From assembly GCF_000455485.1 (NCBI RefSeq), contig NZ_CBQR020000100.1, forward strand, positions 1 through 64,000: DNA of 64,000 nt. The letters are read 5' to 3'. This stretch comes from Gorillibacterium massiliense. GTDB taxonomy: Bacteria; Bacillota; Bacilli; Paenibacillales; NBRC-103111. This document shows positions 1 to 8,540 of the stretch, piece after piece (position 1 is the stretch's first letter; each line of letters starts with the position of its first letter). The notes below the pieces were generated by a model. It was not told the DNA's origin, searched no databases, and saw only the letters and a list, made by a program, of their open reading frames with translations. A program made the position numbers and the translations under genes.

Positions 1-106
1 ATTGTTCAGTTTTCAAAGGACCAAGTGTTGCTTTTTTCTTCTTCCGAACCAATGTGTTTCTCTCGGCCGGAATTAGAATATATCATGTTTTCGACCCTTT
101 TGACAA
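1..106 (-). promoter_or_regulatory. rRNA operon promoter and leader with boxA-like sequence
   Basis: Read on the minus strand there is a -35 TTGTCA (101-106), an 18-base spacer and a -10 TATATT (77-82), so transcripts should start near base 70. The leader carries the boxA-like string CTTTGAAAACTGAAC (about 6-20), typical of Bacillus-group rRNA leaders and spacers. A 16S gene is therefore expected just left of base 1. In Bacillus subtilis rrnA follows bofA in the same way, which supports the call; the rRNA itself is outside the window. Confidence 0.7.
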
Positions 107-265
107 GCTGTAATTTTTTCCAGCCGGTCGATTTCTTAATGAAATTTAATTGCTCTCATCATTAAGTTTTTTAAGGGCGAGATCTAATGTATCACGTTTC
201 TCAAAACGAATCAACTACAATTTCTTCCACCTGAACTATCATAGTTTGATTTACTCTTTATATGT

Positions 266-529
266 TCAAACAATCCACATTTTCGCACAAACCAATAACG
301 CCAGCCCAGGAACGCCAAGAAAGCCTACTACCGCCACTGTCCCACCGTTAATCGGCAGATGAAAATGGTGTGCGACCCCGAACCGGTTTACCCCGTACAG
401 CAACAAAGCGGCGACGACGATATGGAGCCCCACCTTGGCCAATCCATGAATCGATTGCCTGTTTTTAATTAAGATAGCCAAGAGAATCAAAAGCGATCCG
501 GCAAAAACAATCCATATCCCCGTCCGCAT
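266..529 (-). CDS. bofA: BofA, pro-sigma-K processing inhibitor
   Basis: This is an integral membrane protein of 87 residues, the same length as Bacillus subtilis BofA, which holds back SpoIVFB cleavage of pro-sigma-K in the outer forespore membrane. Two hydrophobic segments are visible, near the N terminus and in the middle, followed by the conserved C-terminal block LPINGGTVAVVGFLGVPGLA ending in a short hydrophobic tail. I chose ATG 529 because it overlaps the yaaL stop as TAATG and has GGAG eight bases upstream; an in-frame GTG at 538 has no SD. Position after recR and yaaL and before an rRNA promoter matches Bacillus. Confidence 0.92.
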   Translation of the reverse strand: MRTGIWIVFAGSLLILLAILIKNRQSIHGLAKVGLHIVVAALLLYGVNRFGVAHHFHLPINGGTVAVVGFLGVPGLALLVCAKMWIV

Positions 530-789
530 TATGCCCACTCCAAGCTTGCCCAGTAAGGTGTGTTATCCCAGTCCATACGCTTTGCCTGCTGAAGCAATAG
601 AGCGTACTTTTTCTCGGCAGCCGCCAAGGCGAAAATGGAAAAATCCACTTCCTCTCCTGATTCGCTGCCCCATTCAAAGCGGGCCCTGGCCGTTTCCCAT
701 AGCATATGCGCCTGACGGATTTCCTGGAGCAGCTCCAGTTTGTCCGGTTCGAGACTATTCATGATGATCTGCTTCCTGCGTTGAAACAT
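529..789 (-). CDS. yaaL: YaaL-family protein (DUF2508)
   Basis: Small soluble, mostly helical protein of 86 residues, rich in Glu and Gln, with no membrane segment. The family has no established biochemical role; it is nearly always found between recR and bofA in spore formers, as here, apart from the efflux pair inserted between recR and this gene. The start at ATG 789 is supported by AGGAGGGG seven bases upstream. The stop overlaps the bofA start, so the two are probably translated in a coupled way. The C terminus ends in a WASLEW motif. Confidence 0.8.
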   Translation of the reverse strand: MFQRRKQIIMNSLEPDKLELLQEIRQAHMLWETARARFEWGSESGEEVDFSIFALAAAEKKYALLLQQAKRMDWDNTPYWASLEWA

Positions 790-951
790 GGTTCGTCCCC
801 TCCTCCACTCTATTTCTAGATATAGTCGGGAACTCCGATTTTAGAACATGCCAATAGAATAAGAGGGGGATCAATTTAGAGACAAGCAAGTGGACACGGA
901 CTCGCTGAATCTATCCCTTGTTTAGCCGTCGCTGGTCGTAACAGACAATAA

Positions 952-985
952 GGTCGCTCGGGAATAGTTCCGGGCGACCCTTTTT
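952..985 (+). terminator. Terminator-like hairpin in the 790-1023 spacer
   Basis: GGTCGC (952-957) pairs with GCGACC (974-979) through a longer imperfect stem and is followed by a run of T on the plus strand. No plus-strand gene lies upstream, so it may serve as a weak minus-strand terminator for the MFS gene or be a remnant. The rest of this spacer shows no gene. Confidence 0.45.
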
Positions 986-1023
986 GCATTTCATATTTAG
1001 GTTACCTTACGATAATTTTTCTT

Positions 1024-2454
1024 TCACTGACTTACTGCATTTTCGGCACTGGGCTCAATCGTTTCCATGGTTTTCACCCTTGATTTGGATCTTCCGACAA
1101 ATAAAAGAACGACAATCAATGCCAATGTTAGCATGCCTGCGCCGGATAACAGAGATGGAACTATATGATCCGCGAATCGATCCGGGCTTGTAATAGCCGA
1201 ACCTGACTCGAAAATAAGGGTGCAGATCGCAATGCCGAAAACTCCGCCAAGCTCACGGGTTGCATTGCTTACGCCACTGGCCTCTCCCGCTGAAGAATCC
1301 GGTACGGAGGCAAGCACTCCATGAGCAAGAGGAGTAAAGCTTAGCCCCATTCCTGTACCCGCGATGATCATAAACGGCACGATATAAAGAAAGGGGAAAT
1401 CCGCACCGCATGTCCCGATTACCAACGAAAAGCCGACAAGCCCAATGGCCTGCATGAATAATCCAGCCGAGAGAATGAAACGGGTGCCCAAGCGCGTGAC
1501 CAAAAGACCTGCCAGCGGAGCCGCAATCATTGTGCATCCCGTCCATGCCATTTCCCGGGCGCCTGCACCCAGAGCCGAGTATCCCTGAGCCTGCTGCAAG
1601 AAAAGCGTAAGCAGAAAGATCGAGCCAAATATCCCTCCATTAAGCAGGAACCCTGTCATCATGAAGGCGGAATAGTCCCTTTTTCGAAACAGATTAAGCT
1701 GGACGAGAGGCTGCTTGCACATCCGTTCCCAGATAATGAACAGCACAAGGAGAATGATCCCGCCGGTGATGGAACCCAAAATGAAAAAGTCGCTCCAGCC
1801 ATCCTTGTTTCCGTTTTGCAGGCCATAGATAATGCCGAATAGCCCTATAGCAAGAAGCAGAATGCCGAGTAAATCGACAGGTTGTTTCTCCCCTTTCATC
1901 TCCGGTAGCCATTTGAGTCCGAAAAGGAATGCCAAGACTCCCACAGGAACGTTAATCCAGAAAATCAATTGCCATGGAGCCCCCTCCAATATCAACCCGC
2001 CGATTAGCGGGCCGACAGATAACCCCAGTCCCGATATTCCCGACCAGATGCCCATGGCAGCAGCCCGCTTATCTTCGGGAAATGCACTGCTTACCAGGGT
2101 CAAGCTTAATGGAACAATCGAAGCGCCACCGATACCTTGCACCACCCGGGAAAAGATGAGCTGCATCGAATTAGTGCTGAGTCCCGAAAAAGCCGAACCT
2201 AGGGTAAACAGGATTACGCCCGTTAAAAAAATTTTCTTCCGCCCGAACCTTTCCCCCAGCAGACTGGATGGAATAAGCAGCACGGCAAAAGCAAGCGTGT
2301 ATGCGTTCGTAAACCATTGCAGATCCGTTATCCCCGTTTCAAAGGATTTCTGAATCGACGGCAGTGCTACACCCAGCACCAGATTATCCAACATAGCCAT
2401 AAACAGGGTGGCGCACGTGATGATCAACAGCCTCACTCGCGAAACAGTAAACAT
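1024..2454 (-). CDS. MFS drug efflux transporter, DHA2 (14-TM) type
   Basis: A 476-residue membrane protein of the EmrB/QacA class that would export drugs or other hydrophobic compounds by proton antiport. Motif A (GERFGRKK) follows the second helix and the antiporter motif C (GISGLGLSVGPLIGG) lies in helix 5; length and hydrophobicity fit 14 helices. ATG 2454 has GGAGAG seven bases upstream; the in-frame GTG at 2469 does not. It lies downstream of a TetR gene on the same strand, and a palindromic operator (2474-2495) sits just upstream, so repression by that TetR is likely. The pair interrupts the conserved recR-yaaL spacing. The substrate cannot be told from sequence. Confidence 0.88.
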   Translation of the reverse strand: MFTVSRVRLLIITCATLFMAMLDNLVLGVALPSIQKSFETGITDLQWFTNAYTLAFAVLLIPSSLLGERFGRKKIFLTGVILFTLGSAFSGLSTNSMQLIFSRVVQGIGGASIVPLSLTLVSSAFPEDKRAAAMGIWSGISGLGLSVGPLIGGLILEGAPWQLIFWINVPVGVLAFLFGLKWLPEMKGEKQPVDLLGILLLAIGLFGIIYGLQNGNKDGWSDFFILGSITGGIILLVLFIIWERMCKQPLVQLNLFRKRDYSAFMMTGFLLNGGIFGSIFLLTLFLQQAQGYSALGAGAREMAWTGCTMIAAPLAGLLVTRLGTRFILSAGLFMQAIGLVGFSLVIGTCGADFPFLYIVPFMIIAGTGMGLSFTPLAHGVLASVPDSSAGEASGVSNATRELGGVFGIAICTLIFESGSAITSPDRFADHIVPSLLSGAGMLTLALIVVLLFVGRSKSRVKTMETIEPSAENAVSQ

Positions 2455-2473
2455 AGAATCACTCTCCACTTTG

Positions 2474-2495
2474 TTTATTTATTGATAAATAAATA
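2474..2495. promoter_or_regulatory. Palindromic operator upstream of the MFS gene
   Basis: The core TTTATTTATTGATAAATAAA is a near-perfect inverted repeat. The same 20 bases occur in opposite orientation upstream of the TetR gene (3146-3167). Two identical AT-rich palindromes flanking a TetR-efflux pair are most simply read as the repressor's operators; this is inference. Confidence 0.72.
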
Positions 2496-2576
2496 TAAAT
2501 CCAAAAAAGAAGGCAAGGTTCACTAGTCAGCAGCGATACCTTGCCAGTAAAAACCCGACACGTTTATGTCCCTCGC

Positions 2577-3125
2577 TCAGCTATGATCTGGATCCTTATC
2601 AGAATCCCAAGGAAGCAGCTTCGGCATGTTCAAAGTTTCCGACATGGAAATAAGAAGGCCTATCGCAATAAAATTCCCAGCCATGTATCCCGGATTTAGA
2701 AACCCTGCATCCGAAAAACGGGTTTTCACGCGCTCAAAGACCGCATCGAACTCGTCTTTCACAAGCTCCCGGACAGCAGGTTCAGGCGTTGTGTAGGCCA
2801 TCATAACGAGTAGAATTTCATTACGGTTGGTAGCAAGAAGACCCGAGAATGCATCTCCTAATGCTTCCACCAGTTTGTCTGCGGGTGCCTCCAACGCGGA
2901 GAACGTGTGGAGAACCCGCTCCGAGGCCCGCCGAAGAACGGCTAGATACAGTTCCTCTTTCGATCTAAAAAAGTGGAATACATAGGGCTGCGTCACCCCA
3001 ATCGCGTTAGCCACTTGAGCCGTCGTCGTTTTATAGTACCCGTTCTCCGCAAATAACGCAGCTGCGGTATCGATGATCTGTTCTTTGCGGTTTGCGGCGA
3101 CGTCATCTCTGCTGCTCAATTTCAT
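2577..3125 (-). CDS. TetR-family repressor of the adjacent efflux gene
   Basis: A 182-residue regulator with an N-terminal TetR helix-turn-helix (about residues 15-60: ATAQVANAIGV then YVFHFFRSKEEL) and a helical ligand-binding domain. It is transcribed ahead of the DHA2 transporter with a 122-base gap, and copies of one palindrome lie upstream of both genes, so autoregulation plus control of the exporter is the likely arrangement. The start is uncertain: ATG 3125 has AAGGTG only two bases away, while TTG 3119 would have better spacing. The ligand is unknown. Confidence 0.87.
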   Translation of the reverse strand: MKLSSRDDVAANRKEQIIDTAAALFAENGYYKTTTAQVANAIGVTQPYVFHFFRSKEELYLAVLRRASERVLHTFSALEAPADKLVEALGDAFSGLLATNRNEILLVMMAYTTPEPAVRELVKDEFDAVFERVKTRFSDAGFLNPGYMAGNFIAIGLLISMSETLNMPKLLPWDSDKDPDHS

Positions 3126-3145
3126 ATCACCTTACTCATTCGAAA

Positions 3146-3167
3146 TTTATTTATCAATAAATAAATA
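3146..3167. promoter_or_regulatory. Palindromic operator upstream of the TetR gene
   Basis: TTTATTTATCAATAAATAAA is the reverse complement of the 20-base core at 2474-2495. It lies about 20 bases before the TetR start and fits an autoregulatory operator. Confidence 0.72.
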
Positions 3168-3211
3168 TCATTTTCTTTTCCCCATGTCAACCATTTTCTG
3201 GATCAAAACAC

Positions 3212-3268
3212 AAAAAAAGATCGCCAATATCCTGGCCTAGCAGACAGGGTAACCGGCGGTCTTCTTTT
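3212..3268 (-). terminator. Terminator after recR
   Basis: On the minus strand AGACCGCC pairs with GGCGATCT through one wobble, an inner CCTG/CAGG extends the stem, and a run of seven T follows. It closes the dnaX-ebfC-recR unit. Confidence 0.65.
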
Positions 3269-3272
3269 TCAT

Positions 3273-3872
3273 TCAGTTCAGCTCTCGTCGTCCTTCAAGA
3301 GCTTTGGTCAGCGTTACTTCATCGGCATACTCCAGATCGCCGCCTACAGGCAATCCATGGGCAATACGGGTTACTTTCAAGCCAAAAGGTTTCACGAGCC
3401 GCGATAAGTACATCGCCGTCGCTTCCCCTTCGATATTCGGATTGGTGGCAAGAATCAACTCCTGCACCCGATCGTCACTAAGCCGCTTGAGCAGTTCGGC
3501 AATGTAAATTTCATCCGGACCGATACCTTCCATGGGAGAGATCGCGCCATGCAGAACATGATAATAACCGTGAAATTCCTTCGTCCGCTCCATCGCCACC
3601 AGATCCTTCGGTTCTTGGACGACACAGATGACGGATGCATCGCGGCTTTTATCCTGGCAAACCCGGCATGGGTCCATATCAGTGATATTGCAGCAAACGG
3701 AGCAGTAATGCAGGTTCCGCTTGACGCTGATCAGCGCTTTGGCGAAATCCATCACATCTTCTTCCTTCATCCGCAGCACCTGAAAAGCCAGTCGGCTGGC
3801 GGTTTTGGGACCGATGCCCGGCAAACGGGTGAAGGCGTCGATCAGCTTCGCTATAGGTTCAGGATAATACAA
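3273..3872 (-). CDS. recR: Recombination mediator RecR
   Basis: RecR works with RecO (and RecF) to load RecA at single-strand gaps and stalled forks. The 199-residue length is standard. Visible in order are an N-terminal helix-hairpin-helix ([15 protein letters not shown]), a four-cysteine zinc finger (C57, C60, C69, C72) and a Toprim domain starting near VICVVQEP and containing EGEAT. The start is TTG 3872, supported by GAGGG seven bases upstream. It is the last gene of dnaX-ebfC-recR, as in Bacillus, and a terminator follows. Confidence 0.97.
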   Translation of the reverse strand: MYYPEPIAKLIDAFTRLPGIGPKTASRLAFQVLRMKEEDVMDFAKALISVKRNLHYCSVCCNITDMDPCRVCQDKSRDASVICVVQEPKDLVAMERTKEFHGYYHVLHGAISPMEGIGPDEIYIAELLKRLSDDRVQELILATNPNIEGEATAMYLSRLVKPFGLKVTRIAHGLPVGGDLEYADEVTLTKALEGRRELN

Positions 3873-3918
3873 GTGTCAGCCCTCTTTCCCATTGCAGCCT
3901 AAGCGGCATTTCCGTCAA

Positions 3919-4230
3919 TTAAAACAATCCCGGGATTTTCATACCGCCGGTCAACTTGCCCATATCGTTATTCGCCAACTCATCCGCCTTACTCAACGCG
4001 TCATTGACTGCGGTTAACACTAGATCCTGCAGCATTTCCACATCATCAGGGTCCACCGCTTCCGGCTTAATGATAATGCTGGTGATTTTCTTGTGCCCAT
4101 TGCAGGAAACCGTAACTACTCCGCCTCCAGCGGTTCCTTCCAACACTTTCGTTCCCAATTCCTCTTGGGCTTTCATCATTTGCTCCTGCATTTTCTTAAC
4201 TTGCTTCATCATTTGATTCATATTGTTCAT
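3919..4230 (-). CDS. ebfC: YbaB/EbfC nucleoid-associated protein
   Basis: A 103-residue DNA-binding protein of the YbaB/EbfC (Bacillus YaaK) family. It has an N-terminal coiled region rich in Met, Gln and Lys ([18 protein letters not shown]), a central beta sheet ([11 protein letters not shown]) and the C-terminal [13 protein letters not shown] signature. Members form tweezer-like dimers and bind DNA; the exact cellular role in Gram-positive bacteria is not settled. The start has AAGGAGAG ahead of it. It sits between dnaX and recR, 21 bases from the dnaX stop, and is clearly co-transcribed. Confidence 0.95.
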   Translation of the reverse strand: MNNMNQMMKQVKKMQEQMMKAQEELGTKVLEGTAGGGVVTVSCNGHKKITSIIIKPEAVDPDDVEMLQDLVLTAVNDALSKADELANNDMGKLTGGMKIPGLF

Positions 4231-4251
4231 TGTCCATCTCTCCTTAGTTGA

Positions 4252-6066
4252 TTATTGGTCTTCCTTGATTTTAACTAAATCTTCTCCAAACAGGCGAATG
4301 GCTTCATCTACCCATTCCTCGCGGGGAGCGGGCTCTTCTGGCTCTAACCGCAAGATTTCAGCTTCCGGCTTCTTCGCCGCCTCCGAGCCTCCCTCCAGCG
4401 CGTCCTGCCATTCATTCGCCATCGTCGTGGCTAGTGTAATCGCATGACCCAAAACCTCATGCATCGCCTGCTCAATGAGCTGCTTGTTTGCCGGTTTCTC
4501 CGTCGTTTCCCGATGCATGGCGCTGGTAAAAGCAAGAAGCAGTGTATCCTGATCAAAAGCGGCAGGAGTGCCGTTCACTAGCCAGGCATGGACAGTAATC
4601 TTCTTGTCCTTAACCTGAGCGAGCACTTGGCTCCATTTCGTTTTGATTTGGCGGAACAGTTCGGAATCCTGCTGACTGATAAACCGATCCAGCTTGGTCC
4701 GGCCTTTTAAAAGCGATACGCCTCCTGTAGAAGTCGCTCCTCCACTAGAGGCAGCCAGCCTGCTAGGTGACGCCAAGGACGATCCGTCAGAAGAAAACGC
4801 TGAGGGTTGGGCCGGGGCAGCTACTCCCCGCTCCATCAGCTTGGAAAGCTGCTGTTCCATCTGAGCCATCCGCTTTTGCAGCCGGGCCAGTTCACCCGCA
4901 TCCGCTGCGGTTGCTGAAGAACCTTCTGCCCCGGACGGCTTTGTCTCCCCAATGATGCGAACAGCAAGCCCTTCAGCATCGTCCGACAAGCTGCACGCCT
5001 TCAAGACCGCCACCTCAAAAAGCGTCCGCGGTTGCGTAGAATACTTCATCTCCGATTGATAATGATTGAGGACATCAATAATCCGGAATAAAGCATCCGC
5101 TGTAAATCCAGCCGCTGTCTTCCGGTAATGGTCGGGATTGAGAATCCGCTCTGTAATCGCAGAAGACTCGGGAATCATGCGAATCATCAGAAGATCGCGA
5201 AAGAAATACAGAAGGCTCTCCATGCATTTATCCGGGCTTTTCCCCTCCTGCATGAACCCATCTACCGATTCCAGTGCCGCCCCCATATCCTTTTGCAAGA
5301 GCGCCTCCGCCAATTTGCCGAACTGCTCCGCTGCAACGCCCCCGGTTACCGAGATCACGTTCTCGTAGGTAACCTGGTTACCGGAGAATGAAGCGACTTG
5401 GTCCAACAGGCTGAGTGCATCCCGCATGCCGCCCTCCGAAAGGCGGGCAATCATCTGCAGCCCCTCTGGCTCAACTGTTATGCCTTCCTCCCGGCACACC
5501 CGTTCCAAATGGGAGATTTGTTCCTCGAGCGGTACCCGACGAAAATCAAAACGCTGGCAACGGGAAACAATCGTGGCAGGTAAACGGTGAGGTTCCGTTG
5601 TGGCCAGAATAAACATAGCATGCTCCGGAGGCTCCTCCAGCGTTTTCAGCAATGCATTGAAGGCTTCCGTAGTCAGCATATGAACTTCGTCGATAATATA
5701 AACCTTGCGCCGCACTTCCGTGGGAGCGTATTTTACTTTATCCCGAAGATCACGGATCTCGTCAACGCCCCGGTTAGAGGCGGCATCGATCTCAATGACA
5801 TCGACGACCGAACCTTCCGTCATTCGGCGGCAAGCTTCGCACTCGTTGCAAGGCTCTGGAGCCGGCCCCCGCTCGCAGTTGACGGCTTTTGCGAGCATGC
5901 GGGCCGCGCTCGTCTTCCCGGTCCCCCGAGGGCCGCTGAACAGATAAGCGTGACTGATCCGGTTTTCCCGCAAGGCGTTTTGAAGCGTCCGTACAATCGG
6001 ACCCTGACCGGCGATATCGCCAAAGGTCTGGGGCCTCCACCTTCTATATAATGCAATATGTGCCAT
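4252..6066 (-). CDS. dnaX: DNA polymerase III tau/gamma subunit
   Basis: DnaX is the clamp-loader ATPase that loads the beta clamp and, as tau, ties polymerases together. From ATG 6066 it is 604 residues: Walker A GPRGTGKT (45-52), zinc-binding cysteines C64, C73, C76, C79, Walker B followed by the SRC sensor (ATIVSRCQRF), then a variable Pro/Ala/Ser-rich region and a C-terminal tau-like domain. I start at ATG 6066 (MAHIALYRRW), which has GCGAGGG upstream; an in-frame codon at 6099 would add 11 unusual residues. I see no strong slippage signal for a gamma product. ebfC and recR follow. Confidence 0.97.
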   Translation of the reverse strand: MAHIALYRRWRPQTFGDIAGQGPIVRTLQNALRENRISHAYLFSGPRGTGKTSAARMLAKAVNCERGPAPEPCNECEACRRMTEGSVVDVIEIDAASNRGVDEIRDLRDKVKYAPTEVRRKVYIIDEVHMLTTEAFNALLKTLEEPPEHAMFILATTEPHRLPATIVSRCQRFDFRRVPLEEQISHLERVCREEGITVEPEGLQMIARLSEGGMRDALSLLDQVASFSGNQVTYENVISVTGGVAAEQFGKLAEALLQKDMGAALESVDGFMQEGKSPDKCMESLLYFFRDLLMIRMIPESSAITERILNPDHYRKTAAGFTADALFRIIDVLNHYQSEMKYSTQPRTLFEVAVLKACSLSDDAEGLAVRIIGETKPSGAEGSSATAADAGELARLQKRMAQMEQQLSKLMERGVAAPAQPSAFSSDGSSLASPSRLAASSGGATSTGGVSLLKGRTKLDRFISQQDSELFRQIKTKWSQVLAQVKDKKITVHAWLVNGTPAAFDQDTLLLAFTSAMHRETTEKPANKQLIEQAMHEVLGHAITLATTMANEWQDALEGGSEAAKKPEAEILRLEPEEPAPREEWVDEAIRLFGEDLVKIKEDQ

Positions 6067-6197
6067 CTTTCCCTCGCTTTCCTGAAGTACCCTTCCCATT
6101 GAAGAGTAGGTTTCAGGCGACTGCTGTTCTTCTCATATTCACTAACGCCTGCAACTGCGGCCTATGTGTCTAAGAATCCCCTTCATTAATGGATTCT

Positions 6198-6226
6198 ATT
6201 ATACTATACTCCACAACCCAATGAAA
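6198..6226 (-). promoter_or_regulatory. Likely dnaX promoter
   Basis: A perfect -10 TATAAT (6198-6203, minus strand) lies about 130 bases before the dnaX start, with a weak -35 TTTCAT (6221-6226) at 17-base spacing. The remainder of the 6067-6304 spacer shows no gene. Confidence 0.55.
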
Positions 6227-6304
6227 CCGACTCTCCCTTTCTACTCCATAGATGCTTTTTACCAAGGATAAACCGCTGACGCCTTCCTATAAATACTTAA
6301 TGCG

Positions 6305-6330
6305 AAAAAAAACAGCCCGCTTCCGGGCTG
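6305..6330 (-). terminator. Terminator after the histidine kinase
   Basis: CAGCCCG and CGGGCTG form a 7-bp stem with a four-base loop (6313-6330), followed on the minus strand by eight T. It separates the kinase transcript from dnaX. Confidence 0.9.
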
Positions 6331-6375
6331 CTATTCAATCTTGATATGAAAATGGAAATTGGGGCACACATGCTA

Positions 6376-7809
6376 TTAAGGATACGGCAACGATACGGTA
6401 AATGTCGTTCCAAAACCTTTTGAACTGACGCGGATCACCCCGCCCATATCATGAATGATCCGTTGGCATACAGAAAGTCCCAATCCGGTACCGTCCTGCT
6501 TCGTCGTGAAGAATGGATCAAAAATTTTATCGATGAGAAAATGGGGAATACCTGGGCCGGTATCGTGAATTTCGATCAGCACGCATCTTTCCTCGCCATC
6601 CCATTTTTCCGTAATCGTTAGGGTTCCGCTGTCACCCATCGCTTCGATGCCGTTTTTGGAAATATTCAAAAAAACTTGCATCAGGAGTTCCTTATCCGCG
6701 ATCACTTGAGGCAAGTCCGCACACGGTTCAAAATTGACCACGACACGGTGTAAAATCGCTTCATTATGGATGATGGGCAAAATTTCACGGACGGCGGCAC
6801 CGATGTCCATAGGGATGTATTTGACATCGCGGCGTTTGCTGAGAAGCAGAAATTCGCTGACCAAATCATTAATCCGGCTGAGTTCCGTCAGCATAATTTC
6901 CACAAACGTCTGCTCTTTCTCCATTTTCTTATCGATAAACGTCGTACGTAGGATTTGTAGAAAACCTTTTATCGAGGTCAGAGGGTTGCGAATTTCATGG
7001 GCTGTTCCGGCGGCAATCTGCCCGATCATCGCCAGGCGGTCACTGCGCTTCACCTGCTCTTCCAAGGAACGCAAGTTGGTTACGTCTTTAAACAGCAGAT
7101 ATGCTCCCACCGTCTCGCCATTTCGATCCTTTAACAAACTGGAATCCAGCAGCAGTTCAAAACGGTCATCCCCGGAGATCCACGAAACCGCATGATTGCG
7201 CATAACGATCCCGTCAAAAATCGAACGATTGACCAACTGGTGCTCAGCAGGCAAAAAAGAGAAAACATCATCCATGGGGCGGCCCAGCGCCCGATCCCGT
7301 TCGAGTCCGAGAATACGGCAGGCCGTATCGCTAATATCCACCAAGGCGAATGAAGTATCGATGAGAATAACGCCAAGATTGACATCCTTCACAAACGTAC
7401 CGGCGAATTGCTGAAGCAGGTTCAAGTCCATCTCGTGGCACAGATTTTCAAATACGTAAAACTGATACCTTCCTCTCGCTTCCCCTTGTGAAAAAATATC
7501 AAAAGCCATGCATCGGCACGCAACGGGTTCTCCTATCATGCACCTTAACTGAACCTCGTGCCCTAGGGGTATAGAGAGCATTTCGTCTCCAAAACTGGGA
7601 AAATCCGCACCTGAAACAAACACCTGATCGGCCCGTTGTCCGTTTAAAAATCCAATGTCGTAGCCCAGGAAGAGACACAGCGACGGGCTTGCGGCAATGG
7701 TCCATCCATCCTCATCAACCAGCAGCATCGACTGTTGGTTACAGGAGTTAATATATCCAATCAAGGGGTCCAACTGTAACGTCAGAATATGATCAAGCGG
7801 TGACGGCAA
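6376..7809 (-). CDS. PAS-domain sensor histidine kinase, sporulation-kinase type
   Basis: A soluble histidine kinase resembling the Bacillus Kin kinases that feed Spo0F. Two PAS-like regions occupy the N-terminal half, followed by the H box TAHEIRNPLTSIKG (His271 from the chosen start), N box NISKNGIEAM, G1 DTGPGIP, F box FDPFFTTK and G2 GTGLGLS. No membrane segment is seen. The start is uncertain: GTG 7878 has no SD, whereas TTG 7809 has GGGGAGG eight bases upstream and gives 477 residues. A 30-codon reading frame (7793-7885) with its own SD overlaps this region in another frame. It lies between the SRP RNA and dnaX. The Spo0F link is inference. Confidence 0.85.
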   Translation of the reverse strand: MPSPLDHILTLQLDPLIGYINSCNQQSMLLVDEDGWTIAASPSLCLFLGYDIGFLNGQRADQVFVSGADFPSFGDEMLSIPLGHEVQLRCMIGEPVACRCMAFDIFSQGEARGRYQFYVFENLCHEMDLNLLQQFAGTFVKDVNLGVILIDTSFALVDISDTACRILGLERDRALGRPMDDVFSFLPAEHQLVNRSIFDGIVMRNHAVSWISGDDRFELLLDSSLLKDRNGETVGAYLLFKDVTNLRSLEEQVKRSDRLAMIGQIAAGTAHEIRNPLTSIKGFLQILRTTFIDKKMEKEQTFVEIMLTELSRINDLVSEFLLLSKRRDVKYIPMDIGAAVREILPIIHNEAILHRVVVNFEPCADLPQVIADKELLMQVFLNISKNGIEAMGDSGTLTITEKWDGEERCVLIEIHDTGPGIPHFLIDKIFDPFFTTKQDGTGLGLSVCQRIIHDMGGVIRVSSKGFGTTFTVSLPYP

Positions 7810-8033
7810 CGGGTTTACCTCCCCAAGAAACGAAAAGATCTCTCTTGCCTTTTTTTCGAAATTTCCGGTAAACAACACTTAACATGTATAAAATTCTCCT
7901 TTCTCTTGCAATTTCCTCCCCTCTCTCAACTTATTTCTTTATTTAGCAAATAATAACAAAATAACACCCTCAGCATTAGACATACTGAAAGGTGTTATGG
8001 TTCCTACAATTATTTAAATAAGAAAACCATCTT

Positions 8034-8129
8034 TCGACGTACATTCAAAGAAGATAGACCGCGTTTAGCGGACGTTTTTCTTGTGATATCAGGAAGATTC
8101 TACACCGAAGTTTATACTTTCTGATATCA
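8034..8129. repeat. Dispersed intergenic repeat, copy A
   Basis: Starts TCGACGTACATTCAAAGAAG, shared base for base with copy C (14158), then a CCGC/GCGG hairpin, and ends with TTATACTTTCTGATA, shared with all four copies. It sits directly 3' of the SRP RNA and upstream of the kinase. No reading frame explains it. Confidence 0.65.
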
Positions 8130-8138
8130 TCATAAAGT

Positions 8139-8409
8139 GCCGTGCACCTGTCATTGATCGTTGCGATCCAAGCGGAACACTTACCGTTAGCTCGAGCTAG
8201 GCTTCCCCTCGGCACATGGATCGTTTCGCTTACGGCTGCTTCCTTCCGGACCTGACCGGGTTCACGAATACCCATTGCGAAGGACCCGGCTGTCAACACT
8301 ACGTATAAGCGTCGGACCTTACATCGACAAGACCTCTGACAGGAATTCAATCCCGCTATAGCGGATTGCGGGTTACAGGGCACCGCTACCTCCCCATCTA
8401 GCACGGTAA
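8139..8409 (-). ncRNA. ffs: Signal recognition particle RNA (long Bacillus type)
   Basis: About 271 bases on the minus strand. The Ffh-binding hairpin is unmistakable (GGTCAGGTCCGGAAGGAAGC near 8240-8262), and the 5' end (ACCGTGCTAG, GGGGAGGTAGCGGTGCCCTG) and 3' end (GGTGCACGGC) match the Alu-domain-containing SRP RNA of Bacillus, including complementary termini. It forms the RNA core of the particle that takes nascent membrane and secreted proteins to FtsY and SecYEG. In Bacillus the gene also lies upstream of dnaX. End positions are accurate to a few bases. Confidence 0.95.
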
Positions 8410-8414
8410 AAAAT

Positions 8415-8444
8415 ATTATACAACACGAGAGCCCCATACCGCAA
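8415..8444 (-). promoter_or_regulatory. SRP RNA promoter
   Basis: Minus strand: -35 TTGCGG (8439-8444), 18-base spacer, -10 TATAAT (8415-8420). The predicted start near 8408 coincides with the RNA 5' end deduced from homology. Confidence 0.75.
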
Positions 8445-8493
8445 CCGTCACCAAAAACTGTCACAGCTGAAGCCCTGAAATTCGCGACGGAGA

Positions 8494-8531
8494 AATAAAA
8501 AACCTTCCCAGGCGATTGCCGAAGGAAGGTT
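8494..8531 (-). terminator. Terminator after rpmE
   Basis: AACCTTCC (8501-8508) and GGAAGGTT (8524-8531) form an 8-bp stem; the minus strand continues with a T-rich tail. Confidence 0.88.
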
Positions 8532-8540
8532 TTAATGGGA

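Noticed and set aside
870..950. Possible repeat with AGTGGACACG also seen at 29427
   Set aside because: Only ten bases are shared, too little to call a repeat family.
4252..6066. Programmed frameshift in dnaX for a gamma product
   Set aside because: No clear slippery A-rich heptamer followed by a strong hairpin was found.
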